DNA from: Methylocaldum sp002005105
GTDB taxonomy: Bacteria; Pseudomonadota; Gammaproteobacteria; Methylococcales; Methylococcaceae
Length of the DNA stretch: 64,000 nt
NCBI RefSeq assembly: GCF_051027545.1
Contig: NZ_CP194901.1
Span: 182,765 to 246,764, forward strand
Reading direction: 5' to 3'
The position numbers were made by a program, and so were the translations under genes. Shown here piece after piece: positions 17,020 through 25,389 of the stretch; position 1 is the stretch's first letter, and the number at the start of each line of letters is the position of its first letter. The notes beneath the pieces are model-generated. The model was not told the DNA's origin and made no database searches. It saw only the letters and a list, made by a program, of their open reading frames with translations.

Positions 17020-18948
17020 GTGCAAACCGAGACCGAAAACAAATTTCTACGTTACCTCCCTCTTGACCGAGTCCACGTTCAACCGGGTTTCAATCCTCGT
17101 AAGTTCTTCGACGACGCGGAGTACCGCGAATTGACCGAATCGGTCCGGCAGAATGGCGTCCTCCAGCCCGTTGTGGTGCGTCCTATTCCAGATCGCCCCG
17201 ACAACTACTGGATTGTCGCCGGAGAACGGCGTTACCGCGCTGCCAAAGATGCCAATCTCGTCTTGATTCCCGCTGCCGTTCGCGATCTGACTGACCACGA
17301 GGCGATGGTGGTCGCCACCATCGAGAACACGCAAAGGGCGAATATGTCGCCTGCGGAAGAAGCCGAGGCGGCCCGAACGGTGCTTATGGGCTGCGGCAAC
17401 GATCGCCAGGAAGCGATGCGACTTCTGGGATGGAGCCAAAAGAAGTTTGAATCCCGTCTGCTCCTACTTCATGCAGACCCTGAGGTACTAGAGGCTTTGG
17501 CCCAACGCAAGATCAAGCTTGGACACGCGGAACTCCTATCGCAACTGCCGCGCGACTTCCAGACCGCGACGCTAGCGAAGATCATTAAGCATGGATATTC
17601 GGTTGCCGATCTTAGGGACCGGCTGGCGGCGTTTGCCCTTGACCTCTCCAAGGCCATCTTTGACATTTCCGGGTGCGCCAACTGTCCCCATAACTCGACG
17701 ATGCAGGCGAGCTTGTTCGAAGAGCACATAGCGTCCGGCAAATGCGCGAACCGCGAGTGCTTCCAGGCCAAAAGTCAGTCTGCTCTCGACGAGAAAAAAC
17801 GCACTCTGTCCGAACAGTACGCGGTCGTCTACCTCGACACCGAGCGTCCGCCGAATTCCTATACGATCCTTTGCCAGCAAGGTCCCCAGGGCGTCGGGAA
17901 ACACCAGTTCGAGCGCGGATGCCGCCAATGCGCCCATTATGGGGCACTGCTCATGACATCTCCTGATCGCCTGGGCGAGGTCAAGGAGGATTGCTGTTTT
18001 GACCTCGGCTGCCACCAGAAAAAAGTGGATGAGTACCGGGCGACTTCGAGTGTGGCCACGCAGGTTCGAAGGCAAGATCAGTCCGGGATGCCGTCGAGAA
18101 CAACGGGCCGTATCGCGAAAGGCGCAACCGCCGCAAGCGGTACAGCCGACTCGGGCAATCCCAAGGCGAAAGCCGCCAGTGCCTCGGCGTTGCCGGGCAA
18201 AGTCGTCGAGGCGATCGAAACGTTTTATCGCACCCTGAGCGCGAAGATCGCGCCGGACGACCCAAGAGCCGTTCTATGCCTCGACACGTTTGCCCTGTAC
18301 CGATTCCTCGCGGCCAGCGCCCCAAGCACGCTGCTCCCCGACGCCGTCCGGGACAAGGCGTTTCAACTGACGAATTTGGATGCGTTCGTCAACGCGCTTT
18401 ACCCGCTCGCACTCGACGATCTGCGGGCGTTTCATCGGCGGCTGTTGGTTCACTTGCTGAGCGAGCACGAAAAAACGTCCTGCTTCAACAAGCCCTTCGC
18501 CAAAGGCGCTGCGGCGCTGGTCAAGCACTCGGGGACCAAGCTCAGCGATCGCTTCGTGCTCGACAAGGACTTCCTCGGCGCGTTCACGAAGGCGGGCATC
18601 GAGGCGGTGCTGCGCGAAGCGGTCAATGGCAAGGGCGAGCGATTCGTCGAGCACTACGAATCGCACGGCGATAAACAGACATTCGCGACGCTGATGAAGA
18701 AGAAGCACGGCGAGATTCTCGACGAGGTTTTCGGGTACGGATTCGATTTCAGCGGTTTCGTGCCGAGTTGCGTTTCGGGATACCCGCGAGAGGATAAGGA
18801 TCGGAACGTACGCGAAGAGACAGCCTCGTCGCCGGTGACGGCAAGGACCAGCGCCCAGGCAAAAGGCTCGGAACGGCTTGGCCCCGAACGCGACGGTCCA
18901 GAACCATCCGAGTTCGAATACGCCGAAGAGGAAACCGATGATATTTGA
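17020..18948 (+). CDS. PRTRC system ParB family protein
   Basis: A 642 aa protein. The GTG at 17020 is chosen because GGAGA lies seven to eight bases upstream; TTG 16999 is an alternative. The N-terminus has the ParB/sulfiredoxin fold: LPLDRVHVQPGFNPRKFF, SVRQNGVLQPVVVRP and the GERRYRAAKDA motif, then IENTQRANMSPAEEAEA and a helix-turn-helix region with GHAELLSQLP. The middle has several Cys pairs (CANCPH, CRQCAHY, CCFDLGCH), typical of the long PRTRC version. The C-terminal half is specific to this family and ends in an acidic tail. It overlaps the protein E start by 11 bases and heads the cassette. Confidence 0.88.
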   Translation: MQTETENKFLRYLPLDRVHVQPGFNPRKFFDDAEYRELTESVRQNGVLQPVVVRPIPDRPDNYWIVAGERRYRAAKDANLVLIPAAVRDLTDHEAMVVATIENTQRANMSPAEEAEAARTVLMGCGNDRQEAMRLLGWSQKKFESRLLLLHADPEVLEALAQRKIKLGHAELLSQLPRDFQTATLAKIIKHGYSVADLRDRLAAFALDLSKAIFDISGCANCPHNSTMQASLFEEHIASGKCANRECFQAKSQSALDEKKRTLSEQYAVVYLDTERPPNSYTILCQQGPQGVGKHQFERGCRQCAHYGALLMTSPDRLGEVKEDCCFDLGCHQKKVDEYRATSSVATQVRRQDQSGMPSRTTGRIAKGATAASGTADSGNPKAKAASASALPGKVVEAIETFYRTLSAKIAPDDPRAVLCLDTFALYRFLAASAPSTLLPDAVRDKAFQLTNLDAFVNALYPLALDDLRAFHRRLLVHLLSEHEKTSCFNKPFAKGAAALVKHSGTKLSDRFVLDKDFLGAFTKAGIEAVLREAVNGKGERFVEHYESHGDKQTFATLMKKKHGEILDEVFGYGFDFSGFVPSCVSGYPREDKDRNVREETASSPVTARTSAQAKGSERLGPERDGPEPSEFEYAEEETDDI

Positions 18949-19378
18949 AACTTTTTTCGAAATGCTCGAATACGACGAGCGCATTCAATTCACGGTCGCC
19001 CGCAAGGGCGACCAGTTGAGTGTCCTGGTGCAGCCTGTGTTGCGCGGTAGCGTTGACGATAAGGCACCGGAATATATCCAGACCTTGCGGGGCGCATTGT
19101 CCATGCCGCTGTACGTGGAAACCAGTCCGGCGGTGCTGGACCGGGATTTTCCACGATCCCTAGCTGAATTCGCTGGAACGCGGGAAACGATCTGCAACGA
19201 TTTGCGGGACGCTTTGAACCGCCTAAAGGAGGCCGGTAAACAGGCCCGCGTGGCTACCGACAACGCAACTTCTGCCGCACAAGCATCGTCGGGCACCCGT
19301 GCGAACGAAGGGGCCGCTGATTCCGCTCCTGCTCAGAGTAACGTCGCCGTGTCTGTCACCGAGAAATCGCTTTTTTGA
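18938..19378 (+). CDS. PRTRC system protein E
   Basis: A 146 aa protein starting MIFETFFEMLEYDERIQFTV within the last codons of the ParB gene. The first 100 residues carry the PRTRC E pattern: an opening helix, strand LSVLVQPVLRG, then TLRGALSMPLYV and a conserved helical end. The last 40 residues are Ala/Ser/Thr-rich and probably disordered. Function is unknown; family membership and fixed position after ParB define it. Translation is coupled to ParB. Confidence 0.82.
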   Translation: MIFETFFEMLEYDERIQFTVARKGDQLSVLVQPVLRGSVDDKAPEYIQTLRGALSMPLYVETSPAVLDRDFPRSLAEFAGTRETICNDLRDALNRLKEAGKQARVATDNATSAAQASSGTRANEGAADSAPAQSNVAVSVTEKSLF

Positions 19379-19389
19379 GGATCGTGCCG

Positions 19390-19623
19390 ATGAGTTCTCA
19401 ACAACCACCCACAGCTTCCACCGTTATTCGCCCTGTTCGGGTGTTCAAGATGGGTTCAGTCCGCTTGGCCGATCCCGCCCCTGAACTCCCGCCTCTTGAG
19501 GCACTGCGCTTGTATGCGGCGTCCTACCCGCATCTAGCCCAAGCGGAACTCGACGAGCCTCAACTTATAGGGGAAGAGTTGCACTATGCCGTCAAGCTCG
19601 AACCCGTCAAAACAAAAGGGTGA
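19390..19623 (+). CDS. PRTRC system protein C
   Basis: A 77 aa protein from ATG 19390, with GAGGA about eight bases upstream; TTG 19375 is a weaker start. The sequence RVFKMGSVRLADPAPELPPLEALRLYA, then YPHLAQAELDEP and a last strand LHYAVKLEPV, matches small PRTRC C proteins, which resemble a ubiquitin-like (PRTRC/E2-E1 linked) domain in size and layout. The ubiquitin-like reading is inference and fits with the ThiF/E1-like protein of the same cassette. Confidence 0.82.
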   Translation: MSSQQPPTASTVIRPVRVFKMGSVRLADPAPELPPLEALRLYAASYPHLAQAELDEPQLIGEELHYAVKLEPVKTKG

Positions 19624-19704
19624 AACGAACGGTTTAGCCTTTCTGCGCCAATGGGGGAGTGAGCCTGCCCCGGAGCAGGAAAAGAGAGACCAGGAGGACG
19701 ACGG

Positions 19705-20871
19705 ATGCTATCGATTCAGGCTGACGCTGCCGAAATTCAGGCGGCAGGCGCTTACGGGCATCGATTCAGCCCGTCTGCCCCTGATCTGACCCTGTTCACA
19801 TTACCCCGCCTTGGCGTCGCGCTGGATGAACCGCTGGAGAGCATCCGGGAACGGCGAGCCAGGGCCTATTTCGACGAGCATCGCCCTGGCATTGCCAGCC
19901 TTATCCTGCTTGCGCACCACATGGGCGTGGTCTCGGAAGGCGAGATCGACCGCGCCGTTTCAGACGGCTGGCGAGACTTTTACCGCTTGCATTGCGAGGC
20001 TCTTAGCCGCATCGCGGCCCATCTCGAAGCCCAGGCCCGCGCCCTCGCAGGGAGCGATTGGCCTCACGGTGATTTCGAATCGATCGGTATGGCGCTGGAT
20101 CGGTTCGAAGGAGAGTTTTGGCTCCTGTTATGGGCCGGTTTCCGCTTCACGCAAGTCTCTCTGTGCGAGCTTCCCCGCGAACTTGGCCGCATGGTCTACG
20201 GCTGCCTCCACTGGATCGTCAATCGATTGGGTTTCGGCCTGCTGGCCCAGGACGCATTGGACATGTGGTTTGGCCTTGAAGAGGAATTGGAGGCTTACGA
20301 GGAGTACAGAAAGGAACATCCCCATAAAGATCACCGTCAGTTCGCCCGCGAGGCCCTCGCCACTCACCTTTTGCCGTTCTGCGAGTTCACGGACAACATT
20401 GAGGACCTCGTCTGTCGTCTGGATTTCCTGCAGTCCGTTTTGGACGAGAGGGCTGACCTTTGGTGGGGCAATCCGCCGGACATGTCGGAAATCCGAGCGG
20501 CGGTCGTTGAGTGGCGGCGTCGATCACCCGATCTGTACTGTCATCCCTGGACAAGGTTTATCCAGAAGACCGTCCTTGTCTTTAAAAGACATCGTCGTAA
20601 CACAGCTAACTCGGAGTTCGTTGTGATCGAAGCCGAATGCGGCGACATGGAAGCGCTCCTGGATTACGCCCATATCGTCGGTTTCGGTCTGCCCTGGGAA
20701 GGCGGCGTTGCCGACGACTTCTACAACCAGCTCTATCAGACGGGAGAAACGCCAGTCCTACGCTTGAAGCTGCACCCTGTTGCGATTTCAAAGGTTGCTG
20801 AGAAACTCGAATCGATAGCCCAGGCACGTGGGCTGTTGCGTTTGGCTGAAGTCATTGAAAGGTCTCTATGA
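19705..20871 (+). CDS. PRTRC system protein F
   Basis: A 388 aa protein starting MLSIQADAAEIQ with a strong AGGAGG site seven bases before ATG 19705. It contains SPSAPDLTLFTLPRLGVAL early and a long helical middle with two EHRPGIASLILLAHHMG-like segments. No enzyme motif is recognised. It follows protein C after an 81-base gap and overlaps protein B by ATGA, so the order C-F-B matches known PRTRC cassettes. A small frame at 19586-19789 in the gap has no ribosome site. Confidence 0.8.
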   Translation: MLSIQADAAEIQAAGAYGHRFSPSAPDLTLFTLPRLGVALDEPLESIRERRARAYFDEHRPGIASLILLAHHMGVVSEGEIDRAVSDGWRDFYRLHCEALSRIAAHLEAQARALAGSDWPHGDFESIGMALDRFEGEFWLLLWAGFRFTQVSLCELPRELGRMVYGCLHWIVNRLGFGLLAQDALDMWFGLEEELEAYEEYRKEHPHKDHRQFAREALATHLLPFCEFTDNIEDLVCRLDFLQSVLDERADLWWGNPPDMSEIRAAVVEWRRRSPDLYCHPWTRFIQKTVLVFKRHRRNTANSEFVVIEAECGDMEALLDYAHIVGFGLPWEGGVADDFYNQLYQTGETPVLRLKLHPVAISKVAEKLESIAQARGLLRLAEVIERSL

Positions 20872-21638
20872 CAAACCACACCGATTTTTTCGAGGCTAGT
20901 ATCCCGCAGGAACCGTCCATCTCACCGCGCGTCGCGTTAATGTTCCACGACGTCACGAATTTAGGGGATCGTTATCTGGTTCCGAAGTGCGTTGCCTCTT
21001 TGCATGACCTTACGACCGGCGCAGACGGCGCTCCCGTCATTGGAGCGGGGCGCTTGCTGTCCATGAAGGATATAGAAGCGCTCTTGCGCTCGGTCCTTGG
21101 ACAACAAGGAGGCGGTACCGGCGTACTCCCCGCCCAGGTGGTGTCGATTTCGGGGACACATCTTGCTTGGACCGTGCCCGCGCGGGTGCGACCGATGCTG
21201 TTCAATATGGTCGGGTCGTCCTTGCAAACGCTTGTTGTGCCGTGGCCGAGGCTCTTGCTGGTCGCCACCGCAAATAGGCGTCTCGCGGTAGCCGCCTTGA
21301 AGGGACGTGCTCGACCCATGGCGAAAACCCGGCTCTACAACGCGCCGTTGATGAACGTGGGCTGTGATGGCGTGGTTTGTACAGGGACCGCAACCCTGCC
21401 CGGCGGGTGCGGCATCGAGGACATGGCGGGTTGGGAAGCGGTACTGTTCGATACCGCGTTTTCCCACGTCAATAACCGATTGACGCTATTCCAGGAGAAC
21501 GACGCGCCCGTGGATGACAGGACGCACTTTCGATTCTGGGCTGCCCTGGCCAGGAAGAAGGTTGAAACGTTCCCCGTCGAGCGATTGGTGCCGATGGGCA
21601 TGACCGTCGATGAATTTATTCGGACGCATGCCCGATGA
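20868..21638 (+). CDS. PRTRC system protein B
   Basis: A 256 aa protein beginning MTNHTDFFEAS and overlapping protein F by four bases. Family landmarks include LSMKDIEALLRSVL, SGTHLAWTVPARVRPMLFN, VPWPRLLLVATANRRLAVAAL and a late stretch LYNAPLMNVGCDGVVCTG. Its biochemical role is not established. Its stop overlaps an ATG at 21635 that would start the next cassette gene, but that gene is missing (see the remnant at 21635). Confidence 0.82.
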   Translation: MTNHTDFFEASIPQEPSISPRVALMFHDVTNLGDRYLVPKCVASLHDLTTGADGAPVIGAGRLLSMKDIEALLRSVLGQQGGGTGVLPAQVVSISGTHLAWTVPARVRPMLFNMVGSSLQTLVVPWPRLLLVATANRRLAVAALKGRARPMAKTRLYNAPLMNVGCDGVVCTGTATLPGGCGIEDMAGWEAVLFDTAFSHVNNRLTLFQENDAPVDDRTHFRFWAALARKKVETFPVERLVPMGMTVDEFIRTHAR

Positions 21639-21692
21639 CTCCGCAAGAACATTTGTTGGTCTGTTTGATTGGGACAGAAGATAGTGAACCCT
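21635..21692 (+). pseudogene. Possible remnant of PRTRC protein A start
   Basis: ATG 21635 overlaps the stop of protein B (ATGA), exactly where PRTRC protein A usually begins, and reads MTPQEHLLVCLIGTEDSEPYG. The frame then runs uselessly into the ThiF gene in another phase. I infer a deletion that removed most of protein A and joined its first codons to ThiF. The match to protein A is weak because only about 12 residues remain. Confidence 0.3.
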
Positions 21693-22442
21693 ATGGATAC
21701 CCATATCCGACCTTACAAATTTTGCACCCCATCCGAATGGTTCACTCGCCGGGTTCGAATCGAGGTCATCGGCATCGGCGGAACCGGCTCGGAGGTTCTC
21801 TCCAGCCTTGCCCGTATCGATTACGCCATCCGCGAACTCGGCCATCCTGGGCTGTATGTCCGGGCCTGGGATGGAGATCGGGTGGAGCGTCCCAACATCG
21901 GCCGACAGGCGTTCTATCCGGCGGACCTGGGGCACAACAAGGCGCTGGTTTCGGTGCAGCGAATCAATTATTTGTTCGGCCTGGATTGGAACGCCGAGCC
22001 GCGCATGTTCGATATCAACCGAGACGGAAACGCAGGCCAGCGTGATTTGCTGATTACCTGCGTGGATGTCGCTCAGTTTCGCGCTGACCTCGCCAAGTCG
22101 TTTGCGGACGATCCGCAAAGGGTGCTCTGGTTGGATGCCGGAAACGGTTTGCACTCCGGGCAAGTCATCCTCGGGTGGCTGGGGCAAGCAAAAGACGGTG
22201 CCGTGGCTTTGCCATCCGTGTTTGATTTCTATCCCGAGCTGGACGGCATGGCCGATGACAACTTGCCGTCGTGCAGCATGGAGGAAGCGCTGGCTAACCA
22301 GGACTTGCCGGTCAACCGCGCCATCGCCAACGTCGTCATGCAACTGGTCTGGTCACTGCTGAGACATGGTGGATTAAACCACCACGGTGCCTATGTGGAT
22401 ATACGGAAAGGCGTCATGACACCGATCAATATTCTACGTTGA
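21693..22442 (+). CDS. PRTRC system ThiF family protein
   Basis: A 249 aa E1-like adenylyltransferase. The Rossmann motif VIGIGGTGSEVLSSLA lies near residue 25. The nucleotide-site block WDGDRVERPNIGRQAFYPADLGHNKA matches the D-x-D-x-V...N-x-x-R-Q pattern of ThiF/MoeB/E1 enzymes. LLITCVDVAQFR and LWLDAGNGLHSGQV are further family features. No CxxC zinc pair is evident. ThiF enzymes adenylate the C-terminus of small proteins; here the substrate could be protein C. ATG 21693 is chosen over GTG 21684 and TTG 21669. It is the last gene of the cassette. Confidence 0.85.
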   Translation: MDTHIRPYKFCTPSEWFTRRVRIEVIGIGGTGSEVLSSLARIDYAIRELGHPGLYVRAWDGDRVERPNIGRQAFYPADLGHNKALVSVQRINYLFGLDWNAEPRMFDINRDGNAGQRDLLITCVDVAQFRADLAKSFADDPQRVLWLDAGNGLHSGQVILGWLGQAKDGAVALPSVFDFYPELDGMADDNLPSCSMEEALANQDLPVNRAIANVVMQLVWSLLRHGGLNHHGAYVDIRKGVMTPINILR

Positions 22443-22511
22443 AAAAAGGTGTGTTTGGTGGCAGTGTTATTACGCAACAATAGTGAACAATTCGTGAAAC
22501 TCTGGGAACAC

Positions 22512-22640
22512 TTGACATCCTCCCCGGCCTGAAGGCCGGAGATTCCTACGGCGCTCATGCTGCGTATGCAGCGTGAGTCGCTTCGGCGGGTTCCTGCTTC
22601 GCCGGAGCTGCCCTGCCTGCACCGAGATGCAGGCAGGGTC
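22512..22640 (-). ncRNA. Predicted omega-RNA (reRNA) at the TnpB right end
   Basis: TnpB nucleases use an RNA from the 3' end of tnpB and the right end of the element. Here that transcript would run leftward and end ...GGAGGATGTCAA at 22512, with the guide read from adjoining DNA (GTGTTCCCAGAGTTTC on the minus strand). Stem-loops are visible at 22524-22539 and around 22610-22640. The 5' limit is a guess. A related, TnpB-less copy lies at 54195-54352. Confidence 0.5.
22524..22539. repeat. Right-end hairpin of IS605 element
   Basis: CCGGCC-TGAA-GGCCGG forms a perfect six-pair stem with a four-base loop close to the element end, as recognised by Y1 transposases. The same hairpin is found at 54319-54334 in the solo remnant. 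Confidence 0.7.
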
Positions 22641-23817
22641 TTACATCCCCTCCACAGGCCATGACGGCATGCCCTGCCGCCAATATGGTCACGGCGGCAT
22701 TCACATCGGCATGCGCCGTGTGGCCGCAGTGGGCACATTCAAACCGGGATTGGGTGATTCGGTTTTCTTTTGCCACATGCCCACACACCGGACAGCCCAG
22801 GCTGGTGTTGCGTGGATCGACCGCCACCACGATCCCGCCGCGCCAAGCCTGTTTGTACTCAAGCTGGCGACGGAACTCGAACCACCCCTGATCGAGGATG
22901 GATCGGTTCAGTCCCGCCTTGGCGCGGGTGTTTTTCCCCGGCTGTTCGACCGTCCCCGACGCTGACCTGGACATATTCCGTATCTGCAAGTCCTCAATCA
23001 CGACCGCCGCGTGGTTTTTGCTGATGGTGGTGGAGAGTTTATGCAGATGGTCGCGCCGGATGTTGCCGATCCGGGTGTGGAGCTTCTGGATACGGGCCTT
23101 CGCCTTGATCCAGTTTTTGGAAAACTTCTGTTTGCGGCTCATGGCTCGTTGATACCGGGCCAATCGTTGTGCATGGCGCTTCATCGCATCCACTGGGGCG
23201 ATGATCTCGCCGGTGGACAGGGCGGCGAAATTTGCTACGCCCAAATCCACGCCGACGATGCTCGTCGATGGATGGACAGGTTCCGGCACCTCGCGCTCGG
23301 TCTGGATGGATACGAACCATTTGCCACCAATGGCCGATACGGTGACGTTTTTCACCGTGCCCAGAGCCTTGCGGCTGTTGCGGTAGCGCAACCAGCCGAG
23401 CTTAGGCAGGAAGATGCGGCTATTTCCCTGATCGAGCTTGATCTGTTTCGGGTCGGGGTAGCGTAAGCTGTCGGACCGGCCTTTCTTCTTGAAGCGCGGA
23501 AACGCGGCGCGCTTGGCGAAGAAGTTGGCGTAAGCCCGCTCCAGGTCCTTGAATGCCTGTTGCAGGGGATGGACGGGGGCATCGGCCAGCCAAGGCGCGG
23601 TACGACCGGAGGGCAGCGGCGTGCCGTTGCGCCACGCCGTGAGTTCCTTGCACAGCCCGGCGTAGCCGAGCTTCTTCTCGCCTTGCTCGTAACGCCGCTT
23701 CTGCAAGTTCAGCGCCTCATTGAACACGACCCGGCACGAGCCGGCGAAGCGGCGCATTTGCCGCTCTTGCTGGCCGTCTGGTCTGAGTTCGTACTGGTAG
23801 GCTTGGAGTCGCCGCAT
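22555..23817 (-). CDS. tnpB: TnpB RNA-guided endonuclease
   Basis: A 420 aa protein from ATG 23817; the longer open frame to 24036 runs antisense to tnpA. The RuvC-like acids are all present: Asp about 191 in IVGVDLGVANF, Glu about 275 in AVVIEDLQIRNM and Asp about 371 in HADVNAA. The zinc finger CPVCGHVAKENR...CAHCGHTAH is intact. The N-terminal helix-turn-helix-like region (RRFAGSCRVVFNEAL) and FPRFKKKGRSDSLRYP are family features. It should cut DNA next to a target-adjacent motif under omega-RNA guidance, helping the element persist. It is divergent from tnpA with a 21-base gap. Confidence 0.9.
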   Translation of the reverse strand: MRRLQAYQYELRPDGQQERQMRRFAGSCRVVFNEALNLQKRRYEQGEKKLGYAGLCKELTAWRNGTPLPSGRTAPWLADAPVHPLQQAFKDLERAYANFFAKRAAFPRFKKKGRSDSLRYPDPKQIKLDQGNSRIFLPKLGWLRYRNSRKALGTVKNVTVSAIGGKWFVSIQTEREVPEPVHPSTSIVGVDLGVANFAALSTGEIIAPVDAMKRHAQRLARYQRAMSRKQKFSKNWIKAKARIQKLHTRIGNIRRDHLHKLSTTISKNHAAVVIEDLQIRNMSRSASGTVEQPGKNTRAKAGLNRSILDQGWFEFRRQLEYKQAWRGGIVVAVDPRNTSLGCPVCGHVAKENRITQSRFECAHCGHTAHADVNAAVTILAAGHAVMACGGDVRPCLHLGAGRAAPAKQEPAEATHAAYAA

Positions 23818-23838
23818 GCGAGCAGTATAGTTTGGTCT

Positions 23839-24252
23839 ATGAGCGATAACAACGATATTCGGCATGGAAGGCACTGCGTTTTCAAGATGCACGTCCATTT
23901 GGTCTTTGTGGCGAAACACCGTCGCAACGTGTTCGACAGCGACGCCATTGACCGACTGCGCACGATCTTCGCCAAGGTCTGCGCCGACTTCGAGGCGCAA
24001 CTGATAGAGATGGACGGCGAGGACGACCATGTGCATTTGCTGGTCGAGTACCCGCCCAAGGTCGCCGTCTCGAACCTTGTGAACAGCCTCAAGGGCGTGT
24101 CCAGCCGCCTGCTGCGCAAGGAACGGCCCGATATTCAGAAGCGGTACTGGAAAGGCGTGCTATGGTCGCCGTCCTATTTCGCCTCAAGCTGCGGCGGCGC
24201 ACCAATCTCCATCGTGCGCCAGTACATCGAGCAGCAGCAGACTCCGCACTGA
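23839..24252 (+). CDS. tnpA: IS200/IS605 Y1 transposase TnpA
   Basis: A 137 aa HUH single-strand transposase starting MSDNNDIRHGRHCVF. The HUH motif is in EDDHVHLLVEYPP and the catalytic tyrosine in IVRQYIEQQQ, at the usual C-terminal helix. FKMHVHLVFVAKHRRNVF is the conserved first strand. Length and motifs are complete, so the element is probably mobile. It lies next to the left end, transcribed away from tnpB. Confidence 0.9.
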   Translation: MSDNNDIRHGRHCVFKMHVHLVFVAKHRRNVFDSDAIDRLRTIFAKVCADFEAQLIEMDGEDDHVHLLVEYPPKVAVSNLVNSLKGVSSRLLRKERPDIQKRYWKGVLWSPSYFASSCGGAPISIVRQYIEQQQTPH

Positions 24253-24292
24253 AACCAAAGACAAGGACGGCTCCGCCGTCCGCGCTATCCTT

Positions 24293-24312
24293 CCCCGCCC
24301 TGAACGGCGGGG
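24293..24312. repeat. Left-end hairpin of IS605 element
   Basis: CCCCGCC-CTGAAC-GGCGGGG forms a seven-pair stem between the tnpA stop and the intron DNA. A second small hairpin (GGACGGCTCCGCCGTCC) lies just inside at about 24265-24281. Confidence 0.65.
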
Positions 24313-24330
24313 CTTATCGCGCACCCGGTC

Positions 24331-24847
24331 AGCCATCGGCTGATATACAGCATGGCCCAATCACACTTCACGTGTTTCGCCAGCGCCCGACTCAACAGCG
24401 CATGGTCGATATTGTCGAACAACCCCTTGATGTCAAACTCCAAGACCCAATCGTATCGCCAACAGCGAGCTCGCGTGACGCCCCTACGGCATCCAACGCG
24501 GACTTGCCCGACCTATAGCCATACGAGTCCTGTAAAAACGTCGCCTCGATCTCTGGCTCAATTTCCCGCTTGACCACCATCTGCGCCACCCGATCCGCCA
24601 CCGTCGGCACGCCCAGTAACCTTACGCCACCACTCTTCTTCGGGATAGTCACCCCTTTTACCGGCGGTGGAAAATAGCTGCCCGAAGACATCCGATTCCA
24701 AAGCTTGTACAGATTGTCCTTTAGATCCTCCTCGAATGCCTCAAGGCTCTGATGATCAACCCCGGCTGCGCCGGCGTTGGCTTTCACCGCTCGATACACT
24801 TCGTACACCCGCCACTTATCAATGGCAAAGGGTTTCGTTGCACCCAC
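24331..24847 (-). pseudogene. ltrA: Group II intron reverse transcriptase/maturase, truncated and frameshifted
   Basis: The protein starts MGATKPFAIDKWRVYEVYRAV and shows RT blocks 0-2: AGVDHQSLEAFEEDL, SYFPPPVKGVTIPKKSGG and RLLGVPTVADRVAQM. After YGYRSGKSALDAVG at about 24478 one extra base shifts the frame; the continuation VTRARCWRYDWVLEFDIKG and LFDNIDHALLSRAL (block 3, first catalytic Asp) is in the next frame. It stops at the IS605 junction after YISRWLT, before the YADD block. No active enzyme can be made. Confidence 0.85.
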
Positions 24848-25389
24848 CCGTTTCCTCCTGTCTCCAGTTGAACGCCGAATACAACCGCTTGATTCGACCT
24901 CTTCGCTCCAGCTGCATTACCGGCCATCGCCACTACTACAGGTCGATCCGCCCCAGTGCTCCGCATCGGTACTCTTGCCTCGTGGGTTCTGCCACTTGCG
25001 CGTCTCCCTTAGTATCGGAACGACTGGTTCCCGCAGTTCCATACAGAAGCCTGGATCAGATTCACGCCCTCTATACGCCGGCTGCCACTTGTCCAGTAAT
25101 CAGGTGCCCGACAAGCTCATCCCAGAGGGGTGAAACACCTCTGGTTTCGACAGCAATTTCACAGGTTACGACGCGCCATCGAAGGTTCACTTGCGTTCGT
25201 CTCTCTGATCCGTACCTACTCCGGGTTCTTTCCCCTCGCTTTACCTCAACGCTCACCACCATGGCTCTTAACCACAGCGGCTTGAGGTGGTTTGAGACCT
25301 GCTCCTGAAAACCGATCCCGAGGGGCCTTCCCTCATCTCCCATACAGCTTTTGCACAGAGATTCCATTCTTCGCATGCCTGCGGCACAC
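24331..25389 (-). mobile_element. Group II intron, 5' part only
   Basis: Reading leftward, the intron begins GTGTGCCGC at 25389, matching the GUGYG start consensus. About 540 bases of structured RNA domain I-IV sequence follow, including the stretch AAGGGAGACGCGCAAGTGGC and a GGTTGTATTCGGCGTTCAAC block before the protein-coding part. The ORF starts at 24847. The 3' half, with domains V and VI, is absent because the IS605 element marks its end and no intron sequence resumes beyond 22512. It is a dead remnant. Confidence 0.75.

Larger units (their letters stand above)
22512..24330. mobile_element. IS200/IS605 element (IS605 layout, tnpA and tnpB divergent)
   Basis: The right end is at 22512 (TTGACATCCTCC then a hairpin). 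The left end lies at about 24313-24335, after a hairpin at 24293-24312. Two divergent genes, a Y1 transposase and a TnpB nuclease, fill the element. As expected for this family there are no inverted repeats or target duplication. It sits in group II intron DNA. The outer left coordinate is approximate. Confidence 0.8.
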
